This document shows, piece by piece, positions 18,979 through 30,840 of a stretch of DNA of 64,000 bases (the first letter of the stretch is position 1; every line of letters begins with the position of its first letter). This DNA comes from Zobellella iuensis (GTDB taxonomy: Bacteria; Pseudomonadota; Gammaproteobacteria; Enterobacterales; Aeromonadaceae). The translations under genes and the position numbers were made by a program. The notes beneath the pieces were generated by a model. The model was given only the letters and a program-made list of their open reading frames with translations, searched no databases and was not told the origin of the DNA. Where the stretch lies: the NCBI RefSeq assembly GCF_016746085.1, contig NZ_JAERTZ010000025.1:310001-374000 (forward strand), written 5' to 3'.

Positions 18979-19945
18979 GTTCGCGGCTGGCGGTGAGCCG
19001 GATCTCGCCGCCAAAACTGCCCTTGAGGGTCAGATCCAGGGGAAAGGAACAGCGATAACTGAACTGGTTGGCGGTCAGTTCCTTCAATCCCAGGGGACCC
19101 GCATCGCAGTGCTCCAGCCAATTGCTGCCGACCATGCCGCCGTTGGCCACCTCTACCCGGCCTGCATCCGCATACAGTCGAAACAAAGCCAGATTGACCC
19201 TGGTACCCAGCCCCACATCCAGAATAAGCTGGTTGATATATTCCAGGGTACGGGCCGGGCTGTTCAGCACGCTGCCGGGCTCGCTACCGTAGCGGCGCAG
19301 GGGTTCATTGAGCACGAAAGTGACCAGCGTCATGACCACAGGCGTATCCATATTGAGCGGATCGAACTCCGCCAGCAGCAGCAGCAGATCCTGATCCAGC
19401 CTGATGTATTCGGTCAGCACCCAGGGCGAGCTTTGCCGGCAACTCAGCCGCCAGTCTCCCAGGGTCCGTTCCGGCTGCTGCCGCCAGCTCTGCAGCAACC
19501 GGCTGGCGGCGATGTCTTCCCGGCGGTAATAGGCCAGGTGCTCGTTCAGTTCGTCCAATAGTTTGCCGGGATCGGGCCTGAGGATACCGGCGATGACTTC
19601 CGCCACCAGGTTCCAGCTGCGGATGGGCTTGATCAGATAGTCTTCGGCACCGGCGCGCAGGGCCCGCGCCACGTCCGCCATTTTCTGCTGGCCGGAAATG
19701 GCAATCACCGGCAGGGCAGGATACCGTCGCTTCAGACAGGCAATCACCTCCAACCCCGCCGGCGCCGGCAGCAGCAAATCGCTCAGCACCAGGTCGGGAC
19801 CGTTCAGCTCGGCCAGCAACAGCCCTTCTTCCCCGCTGTCCGCTTCGAGCACCCTGGCCCCCCACAGCTCAAGGTAGGCTACCATCAGTCGACGGAATAC
19901 CGGGTCGTCTTCTATCAGTAAAATCAACGGGCAAAAATCAAACAT
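18971..19945 (-). CDS. rssB: RssB-like response regulator
   Basis: 324 residues. A CheY-like receiver has acidic residues Asp13/Asp14, phospho-acceptor Asp56 in VLSDLLLP and Lys106 in LIKPI. It is followed by a divergent PP2C-like C-terminal domain with no DNA-binding motif. Architecture, length (E. coli 337) and adjacency to galU identify it as RssB/Hnr, the adaptor that delivers RpoS to ClpXP. Its convergent 3' overlap with galU is unlike the co-directional order in E. coli. The C-terminal domain is diverged, so RpoS targeting is inferred. Confidence 0.8.
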   Translation of the reverse strand: MFDFCPLILLIEDDPVFRRLMVAYLELWGARVLEADSGEEGLLLAELNGPDLVLSDLLLPAPAGLEVIACLKRRYPALPVIAISGQQKMADVARALRAGAEDYLIKPIRSWNLVAEVIAGILRPDPGKLLDELNEHLAYYRREDIAASRLLQSWRQQPERTLGDWRLSCRQSSPWVLTEYIRLDQDLLLLLAEFDPLNMDTPVVMTLVTFVLNEPLRRYGSEPGSVLNSPARTLEYINQLILDVGLGTRVNLALFRLYADAGRVEVANGGMVGSNWLEHCDAGPLGLKELTANQFSYRCSFPLDLTLKGSFGGEIRLTASRELT

Positions 19946-20056
19946 AGTTCAATGTGGCAGGGTAATGAGAATGTATACACTGAGCCTAGCCGATTTTAGT
20001 CACAGTGACAGCGACATCACCCTGCCGGCTGTATTCTGTCGGCACTTTGTTGGATA

Positions 20057-20767
20057 ATGGCTGCCCCATGCAGCAACAGTGGCATTATGACTCCGGCAGA
20101 ATATCAGGCGCTGACCTCTCCCCGACTGTCCCATCCGGCCCGCAGCTTATACCAGTTTTACCTCCGGCACAGTGCCCGGGGCGATCATACCCAGGCCCTC
20201 GACTATCCGAGCCTGGGCAAGGCATTGGCGGTACAGGGTGAGGGCGAATATCGTTATCGGGTCACCCCGGTGGAGCTGACCGCGCTGGTGGACGAACTGC
20301 TGGAGGCCGGCCTGCTGGGCCCGCTGGCAAAGCCCAATCCGCAACACTACCATGGCGCCGTGTTTTTACTGCCGCTGAAGCGGCTGCAGGGGCTGGCACC
20401 CTTGCCCTCCCGCCAGTTTGCCATGCACCCCGAGTGGCGCCCGGACGACCAGTTTGACGGCCTGGCCAGGCTGTGCGGCCTGCTGGACAGCCATTTCGAT
20501 GAGACCGAGCTGGGCGAGTTTATCGCCTACTGGCTGGGCCGCCCCGAAGTATTTGAAAACCAGCATCAATGGATGCTGAAGTTCGTGCGCAAGCTCAAGA
20601 ACCAGCGCAGCGTCAGGCGCACACCGGCACCGCAGGACAGCAACGGCTACCAGCAGGCCCCGGCCAAAGTCGACACCGGCCCCAGCAAGCGCGCCCGTGA
20701 AATGATGGAAGAAGCCCGCCGCCTCGGCCCCCATGTCCAGGGAGATCGCAATGAAAAAGACACCTGA
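20057..20767 (+). CDS. dnaT: DnaT-like primosomal protein
   Basis: 236 residues. The region around residues 121-181 (FAMHPEWRPDDQFD... ELGEFIAYWL... QWMLKFVRKLK) matches the DnaT ssDNA-binding domain, with the same FAM-P-W-P and E-L-FIAYW pattern as E. coli. The N-terminal part (about 25-90) resembles the oligomerisation domain of longer DnaT proteins, and the C-terminal tail is basic. It overlaps the dnaC-like gene by 17 bp. Together they would reload the replicative helicase at stalled forks. No clear ribosome site was seen, so the start could be internal (20087). Confidence 0.8.
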   Translation: MAAPCSNSGIMTPAEYQALTSPRLSHPARSLYQFYLRHSARGDHTQALDYPSLGKALAVQGEGEYRYRVTPVELTALVDELLEAGLLGPLAKPNPQHYHGAVFLLPLKRLQGLAPLPSRQFAMHPEWRPDDQFDGLARLCGLLDSHFDETELGEFIAYWLGRPEVFENQHQWMLKFVRKLKNQRSVRRTPAPQDSNGYQQAPAKVDTGPSKRAREMMEEARRLGPHVQGDRNEKDT

Positions 20768-21593
20768 AGAGATTGCCGCCGACCTGGCCGACATTGCCCG
20801 GCGGCGACGCCAGCGACCGGACAAGAACCTGTCCGCCGACGCGGGCACCGGCCAGGTGCAGGGGCTGCTGAGCCGCATCAAACGACTGCGTGCCAGTGGC
20901 AACCTGCCCCAGTACGACTATGCCAGCCTCAAGCGACAGTACGAGCAGCAGGCCAACGCCGAGGTGCGTCTGGCCCAGCAGGAGGCCCGCCAGAAGCGCA
21001 CCGAGCGCCTGCTGGCCCAGGCGGATCTCAATCCGGACTGGACCTTCGCCAATATGGACAGCAACGATCCTGTGCTCGGTCATCATATCGATACCGCCCA
21101 TCATTTTATCAATGCCTTCGACCACTGGGAGCAAAAAGGCGGGGCCGCCATCCTGATCTACGGTGACTTCGGCACCGGCAAGTCCACCCTGGCCGGCGCC
21201 ATCGCCCATGAGCTGATCCGCCAGCACCAGAAGTCGGTGATCTTCCAGCAGTGGGCCTCGGTGGTGGATCGGCTGTTTTTCGGCGTGATCGAAGATCAGG
21301 AAAGCCGCAACCAGTATCGCCGGGCCCTGGAAGAAGTGGACCTGCTGGTGCTGGACGAGGTCGCCGCCAACCGCAGCCGCCTGGCGGAAAGCCAGTCCAG
21401 CTTTCTCGGCCATTTGCTGCGCCGCCGGCGCAACCTGTCCAAGAGCGTGATCATCATCACCAATCACGATCCCCAGGCCCTGCACCGGGCGGTGGGCGAT
21501 TTCTGCTTCGAGGCCATCAAGGCCTTCCATCCGGTCGACCTGGCCCTGCTCGGTCCCAGCCGCCGGCCCGATATCGGTGATTACCGCAGTTGA
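20751..21593 (+). CDS. dnaC: DnaC-like helicase loader ATPase
   Basis: 280 residues, AAA+ ATPase of the DnaC/IstB type. Walker A is GDFGTGKST (138-146) and Walker B is LLVLDEV (about 197-203), after a polar N-terminal extension for helicase contact. AGGGAGATCGCA places the start at 20751, inside the end of the dnaT-like gene, so translation is coupled. It loads DnaB onto ssDNA with DnaT and PriA-dependent restart proteins. No phage or transposase gene is adjacent, so I treat it as chromosomal dnaC and not istB. Confidence 0.85.
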   Translation: MKKTPEEIAADLADIARRRRQRPDKNLSADAGTGQVQGLLSRIKRLRASGNLPQYDYASLKRQYEQQANAEVRLAQQEARQKRTERLLAQADLNPDWTFANMDSNDPVLGHHIDTAHHFINAFDHWEQKGGAAILIYGDFGTGKSTLAGAIAHELIRQHQKSVIFQQWASVVDRLFFGVIEDQESRNQYRRALEEVDLLVLDEVAANRSRLAESQSSFLGHLLRRRRNLSKSVIIITNHDPQALHRAVGDFCFEAIKAFHPVDLALLGPSRRPDIGDYRS

Positions 21594-21725
21594 CGCCGGA
21601 GCCAGGCCGGCGCCGACGATGTCCACCGGACGCAGGCCACATAATTGCGGCCCAGGGCTTGGTTCGCCACCGGATGCGGGTAAACTGGGACAGGCCCCTT
21701 TTTTTCGGTCGGATTTCAGGTATTC

Positions 21726-23360
21726 GTGAACATTAACCGCTCTTACCCACCGCTCCGCTTTCGCACCCAGGTACTGCTGCTGGTCGGCACCCTGGTGGCC
21801 GCCACCCTGCTGGTGCAGGGCACCTACCTGCACCACCGCCAGGGCCAGATCATCACCGAACAGATAGGCCTGCGCGCCATGAACGTGGCCCAGACCGTGG
21901 CCCAGATCCCCGCCATCGTCGAGGCCTTCGACACACCCGAGCCGGCCGCCATCATCCAGCCCCTGGCCGAGCAGATCCGTATCGAAACCGGCGCCCGCTA
22001 CGTGGTGGTGGGCAACAGCGCCGGCATCCGCTACTCCCACCCGCTGCCGGAGCGACTGGGGCTGCCCATGGTCGGCGGCGACAACGAGCGGGCGCTGCTC
22101 GGCGGTGAAGCCTACATTTCGGAGGCGGAAGGGTCGCTGGGCGAAGCCATTCGCGGCAAGGCCCCCATCTTCAACGCCGCCGGCGACATCGTCGGCCTCG
22201 TCTCGGTGGGGTTTATGCTGGAGAAGGTCGACTACGATATCGACAACTACCTGGCCCTGGGCTGGATACTGGTCGGACTCATGGTACTGCTGGGGCTGGC
22301 GGGCGCCGCCTGGCTGGCCCAGCACCTGAAACGGGTGATCCTGGGGCTGGAACCCCATGAGATCGCCCGCCTGGTGATGGAAAAGGATGCCATACTGCAG
22401 TCCATCCACGAGGGCATAGTGGCCATCAACCGGGAAGGACGCATCACCCTGCTCAACCAGGCGGCCCGGCGCTTTCTCGACCTGCCGCCGGACGGCGACG
22501 CCCTGGGGCTGCCGGTGCAGGAGCTGGTGCCCAATTCCCGGCTGCGGGAAGTGCTGTCCAGCGGCGAGCGCCAGTTCGATCAGGAGATGTGGATAGGCGA
22601 GCATCCGGTGGTGGTCAACCGGGTGCCCATCATCCACGAAGGCCGGGTGGAAGGCGCCGTGGCCACCTTCCGCAGCCGCCAGGAAATCCGGGATCTGTCC
22701 CTGGCGCTGAACGCGGTGAACAGGGACATGGATGCCCTGCGGGTCCAGGCCCACGAATTCTCCAACAAGCTGTATACCATTTCCGGCCTGCTGCAGCTCG
22801 ACAAGCCCCAGCAGGCGCTGGCCCTGATCAACCAGGAAACCGCCCGCGAACAGGCTCAGTTGGCGACGGTGCTGGAGCAGGTGGCCGATCCCCTGGTGGG
22901 CGGCATCCTGCTCGGCAAGCTGGCGGACGCGGCGGAAAAAGGCGTGCAGCTCGACATCGTCGAACACAGCGCCCTGCATACTCCACTCAGCCCAAGCGGT
23001 CAGGAGGTGCTGTTGTCGGTGCTCGGCAACCTGCTCAACAACGCGGTGGACGCCGCCCTGCAGGGAACGGATTCCGTCCCCCGGGTGCGGTTGTTCTTCA
23101 CCGATCTCGGTGCGCAGCTGCTGTTCGAGGTGGAAGACAACGGCCCGGGAGTGGATCCCGGCCTGTTGGCCCAGATTTTTCAGGATGGCTTCACCACCAA
23201 GCAGGGCAAGCACAGGGGGATAGGACTGGCGCTGGTGCGCCGGCTCTGCCTGGAACACGATGGGGACGTCAGCCTGGAGGACGGCGACCTGGGCGGGGCC
23301 TGTTTTATCGTCACCCTGGCCAAGAATCGGGTGGCAAGGCAAGAGGAAAAAGCGGGATGA
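21726..23360 (+). CDS. CitA/DcuS-family sensor histidine kinase
   Basis: 544 residues starting at GTG. The order is TM1 (about 14-36), a periplasmic PAS-like sensor of the CitA/DcuS type (40-175), TM2 (176-198), a cytoplasmic PAS (about 215-320), a transmitter with His343 in HEFSNKL, and an ATPase domain with NNAVDAAL, DNGPGVDPG and GIGLALV. This family senses citrate, C4-dicarboxylates or similar acids in the periplasm. The response regulator overlaps by ATGA and tctCBA follows, so a tricarboxylate signal is likely. Confidence 0.9.
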   Translation: MNINRSYPPLRFRTQVLLLVGTLVAATLLVQGTYLHHRQGQIITEQIGLRAMNVAQTVAQIPAIVEAFDTPEPAAIIQPLAEQIRIETGARYVVVGNSAGIRYSHPLPERLGLPMVGGDNERALLGGEAYISEAEGSLGEAIRGKAPIFNAAGDIVGLVSVGFMLEKVDYDIDNYLALGWILVGLMVLLGLAGAAWLAQHLKRVILGLEPHEIARLVMEKDAILQSIHEGIVAINREGRITLLNQAARRFLDLPPDGDALGLPVQELVPNSRLREVLSSGERQFDQEMWIGEHPVVVNRVPIIHEGRVEGAVATFRSRQEIRDLSLALNAVNRDMDALRVQAHEFSNKLYTISGLLQLDKPQQALALINQETAREQAQLATVLEQVADPLVGGILLGKLADAAEKGVQLDIVEHSALHTPLSPSGQEVLLSVLGNLLNNAVDAALQGTDSVPRVRLFFTDLGAQLLFEVEDNGPGVDPGLLAQIFQDGFTTKQGKHRGIGLALVRRLCLEHDGDVSLEDGDLGGACFIVTLAKNRVARQEEKAG

Positions 23361-24061
23361 ACAAGACCCACGGCGTACTGATTATCGAGGATGACTTTCG
23401 CATCGCCGAAATCAACCGCCAATTTGTAGAGCAAACCGCCGGCTTCAAGGTACTGCATGAAGCCAAAACCCGGGCCGAGGCCCTGGCCTTTCTGGCGGAG
23501 CATGCCGGGCAGATCAACCTGGTGCTGCTGGACGCCTATATTCCCGACGCCACCGGGCTGGAGCTGCTGTGGGAGATCCGCAGGCACTACCGGCATATCG
23601 ACATCGTCATGGTCACCGCCGCCAAGGAGGTGGACACTATCCAGGAAGCCCTGCGCGGCGGCGTGTTCGACTACCTGATAAAACCCACCCAGAGCGAGCG
23701 CATGGCCCATATGCTGGACCGCTTCCTCAAGGAGCGGGCGCTGCTCGAGCAGAAACAGGAAATGAGCCAGGAAGAGCTGGATCGGGCGCTCAACCGCCAT
23801 CCGGCGGTGGCGGAACCACCTCCCGCCGCCAGTGGCAGCCTGCCTAAGGGCATAGACCGGCTGACCCTGGATACGGTGCTCGGCACCATGGCCCAGGCCC
23901 GGGAGCCGCAAACCGCGGTGGACCTGGCCAAGGCCATCGGCGCCAGCCGCTCCACCGCCCGCCGTTACCTGGAATACCTGGTGGCCCAGGGCAAGGCCTG
24001 CGCCGAGCAGGCCTATGGCGAAGTCGGCCGGCCGGAGCGGCGCTACCGGCTCAACCCCTGA
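23357..24061 (+). CDS. CitB/DcuR-family response regulator
   Basis: 234 residues. The receiver has Asp12/Asp13, phospho-acceptor Asp59 (LLDAYIPD) and the KPT motif near residue 109. A linker is followed by a C-terminal HTH (GASRSTARRYLEYLV) of the CitB/DcuR class. The ATG overlaps the kinase stop. It is the partner of the preceding sensor kinase and probably activates tctCBA, which begins 430 bp downstream on the same strand with the small dodecin gene in between on the other strand. Confidence 0.9.
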   Translation: MNKTHGVLIIEDDFRIAEINRQFVEQTAGFKVLHEAKTRAEALAFLAEHAGQINLVLLDAYIPDATGLELLWEIRRHYRHIDIVMVTAAKEVDTIQEALRGGVFDYLIKPTQSERMAHMLDRFLKERALLEQKQEMSQEELDRALNRHPAVAEPPPAASGSLPKGIDRLTLDTVLGTMAQAREPQTAVDLAKAIGASRSTARRYLEYLVAQGKACAEQAYGEVGRPERRYRLNP

Positions 24062-24268
24062 TCAATCCAGCCGGAAACCGATTTTAAGCACCACCTGGAA
24101 ATGCGCTATCCGGCCGTCGGTGATATGGCCGCGCATTTCCTTTACCTCGAACCAGTCCAGATGATCCAGGCTCTCGGCCGCCTTGGCCACCGCTTTCCTG
24201 ATGGCATCGTCGTAACCGGTGGTGGAAGAGCCGGCCACTTCTATCAGCTTGTACACATGATCGGACAT
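24062..24268 (-). CDS. Dodecin family protein
   Basis: 68 residues, the typical dodecin size: VYKLIEVAGSSTTGYDDAI at the start and WFEVKEMRG, FQVVLKIGFRLD at the end. Dodecins form hollow dodecamers that store flavins or CoA. GGAGTGCTT precedes the ATG at 24268; the longer frame upstream is spurious. The gene lies tail to tail with the response regulator gene, with adjacent stops. Confidence 0.92.
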   Translation of the reverse strand: MSDHVYKLIEVAGSSTTGYDDAIRKAVAKAAESLDHLDWFEVKEMRGHITDGRIAHFQVVLKIGFRLD

Positions 24269-24491
24269 AAGCACTCCATGTTCAGGGCTATGGCCGCACC
24301 GGCGGCCGCTTTCGACACCCTTAAGCAATAGCAGCCCCCGCCCCTGCCGTCACTTCTCGGCCCGCCGTGAACAAAATAAACAAAATCGCCTTAATGCTGT
24401 TTTTTCAACTTATGCCCCAAAGCTTGTTGCTTAACACTAACGCATCTATTTTTACACCAGATGTTAACAAGGACGAACCAAGGAGAACTGC
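24269..24491 (+). promoter_or_regulatory. tctC upstream region
   Basis: The AT-rich region contains AACAAAATAAACAAAA and a long stretch before tctC. It should hold the promoter and the response regulator sites for tctCBA. No individual element was resolved. Confidence 0.4.
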
Positions 24492-25496
24492 ATGTTCAAC
24501 GCCCTACGCAAACCCTTCAAACGTTTAGGCCTGGCCGCGCTGCCGCTGCTGGCCCTCGGTGCCCAGATGCCCGCCGCTCAGGCCCAGGGCTGGCAACCGA
24601 CTCGCCCCGTGGAATTCATCGCGCCGGCCAACCCGGGTGGCGGCTGGGATACGCTGGTACGGACTTCCGGCCTGGTGATCCAAAGCGAAAAGCTGGCACC
24701 GCAAAACTTTGCCGCCATCAACATCCCCGGCGGCGGCGGTGCCGTGGCCTGGGCCCAGATAGCGCGCGACGCCAAGAACGATCACAAGCTGTTCGCCACC
24801 AGCCCGCCCATTATCCTGGTGCCCCTGGCCGGCACCTCGCGCTTCAGCCACAAGGACTTTACCCCGGTCGCCCGCCTGAACACCGATTACTCCATCGTGC
24901 TGGTACGCGATGACTCCCCCTATGAGACCATCAACGATCTGTTCGAGGCGATGAAGGCCAACCCCAGCCTGAGCGTGGGCGGCGGCTCGGCGGCCGGATC
25001 CATGGATCATATCGCCATCGCCGGTGCCGCCGCCGAGGCCGGTCTGGAGGCCCGCGGTGTCAACTACATCGCCTTCTCCGGCGGCGGTGAAGCCATGATC
25101 AGCCTGATGGGCAACCATGTAGAAGCGGTGATCACCGGCGCCGGCGAGGCCGCGGGCCAGCTGGAAGGCGGCAACCTGCGCGCCCTGGCGGTGTCTTCCC
25201 CCGAGCGCCTGGGCGGCGCCCTGGCCGGCGTACCCACCTTCAAGGAGCAGGGCCTCGACTACACCTTCGATATCTGGCGTGGCGTCATGGGGCCGAAGAA
25301 CATGTCACCCGAAGCCCGGGCCTACTACGAAGACCTGTTCGCCCGCATGGTGAAAACCGATGCCTGGAAGCAGGCCAGCGAGCAGTTGGGTTGGATCGAT
25401 GCCTTCCAGACCGGCGAGGAATTCGGTGTCTTCCTGGATGGCCAGCTCGACCAGTTTAGTACCATACTGGGCGATCTGGGCCTGCTGCGGCGCTAA
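24492..25496 (+). CDS. tctC: Tricarboxylate-binding periplasmic protein
   Basis: 334 residues. A signal peptide (about 1-32, ending AQAQ) and the tripartite tricarboxylate receptor fold are visible: PANPGGGWDTLVRT near the N-terminus, then NIPGGGGAVAW and GEAAGQLEGG. It binds citrate or related acids in the periplasm and hands them to TctAB. AAGGAGAACTGC precedes the start. It is the first gene of tctCBA and follows a CitA/CitB-type two-component system. BugE-type receptors for other carboxylates share this fold, so the ligand is inferred. Confidence 0.92.
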   Translation: MFNALRKPFKRLGLAALPLLALGAQMPAAQAQGWQPTRPVEFIAPANPGGGWDTLVRTSGLVIQSEKLAPQNFAAINIPGGGGAVAWAQIARDAKNDHKLFATSPPIILVPLAGTSRFSHKDFTPVARLNTDYSIVLVRDDSPYETINDLFEAMKANPSLSVGGGSAAGSMDHIAIAGAAAEAGLEARGVNYIAFSGGGEAMISLMGNHVEAVITGAGEAAGQLEGGNLRALAVSSPERLGGALAGVPTFKEQGLDYTFDIWRGVMGPKNMSPEARAYYEDLFARMVKTDAWKQASEQLGWIDAFQTGEEFGVFLDGQLDQFSTILGDLGLLRR

Positions 25497-25548
25497 CGGA
25501 TAGCGGTGACGGGGTTTCCCCGTCACCGCGTCATGTACAGGTATTGTT

Positions 25549-26037
25549 ATGAACAGAATCAACATCAACCAGAAAATGGGCATCATCCTGGCCCTGCTCG
25601 CCCTGGGCTATCTGTGGATGGCGTTCCAGATCCCCGAGTTCTCGCTGCCCCGCCCCGTCGACTCGGACGCCTTCCCCAAGGCACTGGGCAGCGCCCTGCT
25701 GCTGCTGGCCATACTGCTGTTCTTTGAAAAGCCCAAGCATAAGGTGCAGGACGACGAAGCGCAGGACGACATCATAGAGGAAAGCGGCGGTTTCTGGACC
25801 AGCCCCCGGATGCGGGTGGTGGTCACCTCCGCCGCCATTGTCGCCTACGCCTTCGCCCTGCAGCCGATAGGCTTTGTCGTGACTTCCATCCTGCTCTGCT
25901 GCGGATTGGCCTGCTACTACGGCTATCGCAATCACAAGGCCAATGTGCTGGCATCGAGCGGTGTCGTACTGGCGCTGTATTTCATGATGAGCTACGTGAT
26001 GGATGTCTATCTCCCCACGGGGATATTGCCCTTCTAA
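25549..26037 (+). CDS. tctB: Tricarboxylate transporter small membrane subunit
   Basis: 162 residues with four hydrophobic segments (about 10-28, 43-60, 88-108 and 110-155). This is the small subunit of the TTT-family carrier. It lies between tctC and tctA in the canonical order. The ribosome site is weak. The acidic loop after segment 2 is cytoplasmic by prediction. Confidence 0.9.
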   Translation: MNRININQKMGIILALLALGYLWMAFQIPEFSLPRPVDSDAFPKALGSALLLLAILLFFEKPKHKVQDDEAQDDIIEESGGFWTSPRMRVVVTSAAIVAYAFALQPIGFVVTSILLCCGLACYYGYRNHKANVLASSGVVLALYFMMSYVMDVYLPTGILPF

Positions 26038-26091
26038 GCGTGCCGTCGCGTTGACGTACCTTTAATCAGGAAAAATCAAAGGTTTACCATT

Positions 26092-27606
26092 ATGATGGAT
26101 GCATTCAACAGTCTGGTGTACGGCTTCGGCATCGCCCTGGACCCGATGAATATCATGTACGTGTTTGTCGGCGTCTTTGCCGGCACCATTATCGGCATGT
26201 TACCCGGGTTAGGCCCCATCAGTGCCCTGGCACTGATGATCCCCATTACCTTCAGCATGGATCCCGCCTCGGGCCTGATCCTGATGTCCGGGGTCTATTA
26301 TGGCGCCATCTTCGGTGGCTCCACCTCCTCCATTCTGCTGAACGCACCCGGCGTGGCCGGCACCGTGGCCACCTCCTTCGACGGCTACCCCATGGCCAAG
26401 AAGGGCATGGCCGGCAAGGCCCTGGCCATCGCCGCCTATGCTTCCTTTATCGGCGGTACCGTGTCGGTGATCGGCCTGATGCTGATAGCCCCGCTGCTGT
26501 CCAAGGTGGCGGTCAGCTTCGGCCCCGCCGAATACTTCGCCCTCATGCTGCTGGGCCTGACCGCGGTGGTCAGCCTGTCGGACAAGTCCCTGGTCAAGGG
26601 CCTGATCGCCGCCGTGGTGGGCATGATGATCTCCATCGTCGGCATCGACCTGCAAAGCGGTACCGAACGCTACACCTTCGGCAGCCTGGAGCTGCTCGAC
26701 GGTATCGACTTCCTGGTGGTGGCACTGGGCGTCTTCGCCCTGGCGGAAGTCTTCTACATGCTGCTCAAGGGCGGTGGCGGCAAGGAGCAGCCGCGCAATA
26801 ACATCGGCTCGCTCAAGCTCAGCAAGACTGAAGTGAAGGAAATTGCCGGCCCCGTCAGCCGCAGCTCGGTGCTCGGCTTCTTTATCGGGGTGCTGCCCGG
26901 CGCCGGCGCCACCGTGGCCTCCTTCCTCGGCTACAGCCTGGAAAAACGCCTGGCCAAGGACGGCAGCACCTTCGGCAAGGGCAACATCAAAGGCGTGGCC
27001 GGCCCCGAAGCCGCCAACAACGCCGCCTGCGGCGGCTCCTTCGTGCCCCTGCTGACCCTGGGCGTACCCGGCTCCGGCTCCACTGCCGTGCTGCTCGGCG
27101 CCCTGCTGGTGATGGGTGTCACTCCGGGCCCCATGATGCTGGAACAGCGTCCGGACGTATTCTGGGGTGTGATAGCCAGTATGTACGTGGGCAACATCTT
27201 CCTGCTGGTGCTGAACCTGCCGCTGATCCCCTATATCGCCCGTATCCTGGACATGCCCAAGCCCCTGCTGCTGGCGATGATCCTGATTTTCTGCATGATC
27301 GGCGTCTACGGCCTCAGCTTCAACGTGTTCGACCTGCTACTGCTGCTCGCCTTCGGCCTGATCGGCCTGGCGATGAAGCTGTTCGGTTTCCCCACCGCAC
27401 CGCTGATCCTGGCGCTGATCCTGGGCGCCATCATGGAAGAGTCGATGCGTCGCGCCCTGCAGATCTCCGGTGGCGACTGGATGACCTTCGTCGACAAGCC
27501 CATTTCCATGTGGCTGCTGATCCTGGCGTCCCTCTCCCTGTTCGCTCCGCTGTTGAAAAAGGTCGTGCGCCGGCTGATGGCTTCGGGCAAGACCACCCTG
27601 GCCTGA
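26092..27606 (+). CDS. tctA: Tricarboxylate transporter large membrane subunit
   Basis: 504 residues, about 12 membrane segments, TctA family. Characteristic motifs are GMLPGLGPISALALMIP near residue 38, GGSTSSILLNAPG and the repeated GVLPGAGATVASFLGY / FVPLLTLGVPGS in the second half. With TctB it forms the ion-coupled carrier fed by TctC. The start is either of two consecutive ATGs (26092/26095). The operon ends at a strong terminator 20 bp downstream. Confidence 0.94.
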   Translation: MMDAFNSLVYGFGIALDPMNIMYVFVGVFAGTIIGMLPGLGPISALALMIPITFSMDPASGLILMSGVYYGAIFGGSTSSILLNAPGVAGTVATSFDGYPMAKKGMAGKALAIAAYASFIGGTVSVIGLMLIAPLLSKVAVSFGPAEYFALMLLGLTAVVSLSDKSLVKGLIAAVVGMMISIVGIDLQSGTERYTFGSLELLDGIDFLVVALGVFALAEVFYMLLKGGGGKEQPRNNIGSLKLSKTEVKEIAGPVSRSSVLGFFIGVLPGAGATVASFLGYSLEKRLAKDGSTFGKGNIKGVAGPEAANNAACGGSFVPLLTLGVPGSGSTAVLLGALLVMGVTPGPMMLEQRPDVFWGVIASMYVGNIFLLVLNLPLIPYIARILDMPKPLLLAMILIFCMIGVYGLSFNVFDLLLLLAFGLIGLAMKLFGFPTAPLILALILGAIMEESMRRALQISGGDWMTFVDKPISMWLLILASLSLFAPLLKKVVRRLMASGKTTLA

Positions 27607-27626
27607 ACGGACCACAGCCCTTAATC

Positions 27627-27652
27627 AAAAAAGCGCCAACCGGCGCTTTTTT
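27627..27652. terminator. Terminator of tctCBA
   Basis: AAAAAAGCGCC-AACC-GGCGCTTTTTT, a perfect stem that works in both orientations. Confidence 0.92.
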
Positions 27653-27677
27653 GTTGTGACTATGTTGTGTCGATCAA

Positions 27678-27702
27678 CAAGGGCGCCTCGCGGGCGCCCT
27701 TG
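27678..27702 (-). terminator. Terminator of gcvP
   Basis: CAAGGGCGCC and GGCGCCCTTG pair around a five-base loop. On the minus strand it is followed by TTGTTG, 23 bp past the gcvP stop. Confidence 0.75.
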
Positions 27703-27725
27703 TCGTTATCCAGAACCTGGTACTC

Positions 27726-30608
<2,883 letters not shown>

Positions 30609-30666
30609 TTTCTTTCACTTCCTTAATAGGCCGGCAGCAGAGGGGCTGCCGGACCGGCAATGCGGC

Positions 30667-30800
30667 AGTTCAGAGGAGGACAAAGGGAACGGCTCCGCCG
30701 ACCGTCACCTGCCAGGGATGGCAGGTGCGAGCGTACAGGGAGGTATTCACAGCGTGTCGGCGGAGCTGGCCCTTTGGCCGACCTGCAGCGAAAGTTCAGA
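30667..30800. repeat. Structured mobile-looking repeat between gcvH and gcvP
   Basis: The outer helix CAAAGGG/CCCTTTG (30681-30687 with 30770-30776) and CTCCGCCGAC/GTCGGCGGAG (30693-30702 with 30756-30765) encloses a hairpin CACCTGCC-AGGGAT-GGCAGGTG (30706-30727). The direct repeat AGTTCAGA flanks the whole element (30667-30674 and 30793-30800), as target-site duplications would. It resembles dispersed gammaproteobacterial intergenic repeats, but I cannot confirm the family. Confidence 0.6.
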
Positions 30801-30815
30801 CTTTGTCGATACAAT

Positions 30816-30836
30816 AAGCCCCCAAAAAGGGGGCTT
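30816..30836 (-). terminator. Terminator/attenuator after gcvH
   Basis: AAGCCCCC-AAAAA-GGGGGCTT is a perfect stem just past the gcvH stop. The trailing U-tract is weak, so partial read-through into gcvP is likely. Confidence 0.7.
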
Positions 30837-30840
30837 GGGA

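Noticed and set aside
20613-23342. 909-codon open frame on the minus strand over dnaC and the sensor kinase
   Set aside because: It covers two well-supported genes in antisense, has no ribosome site and its composition is that of a reverse-frame shadow.
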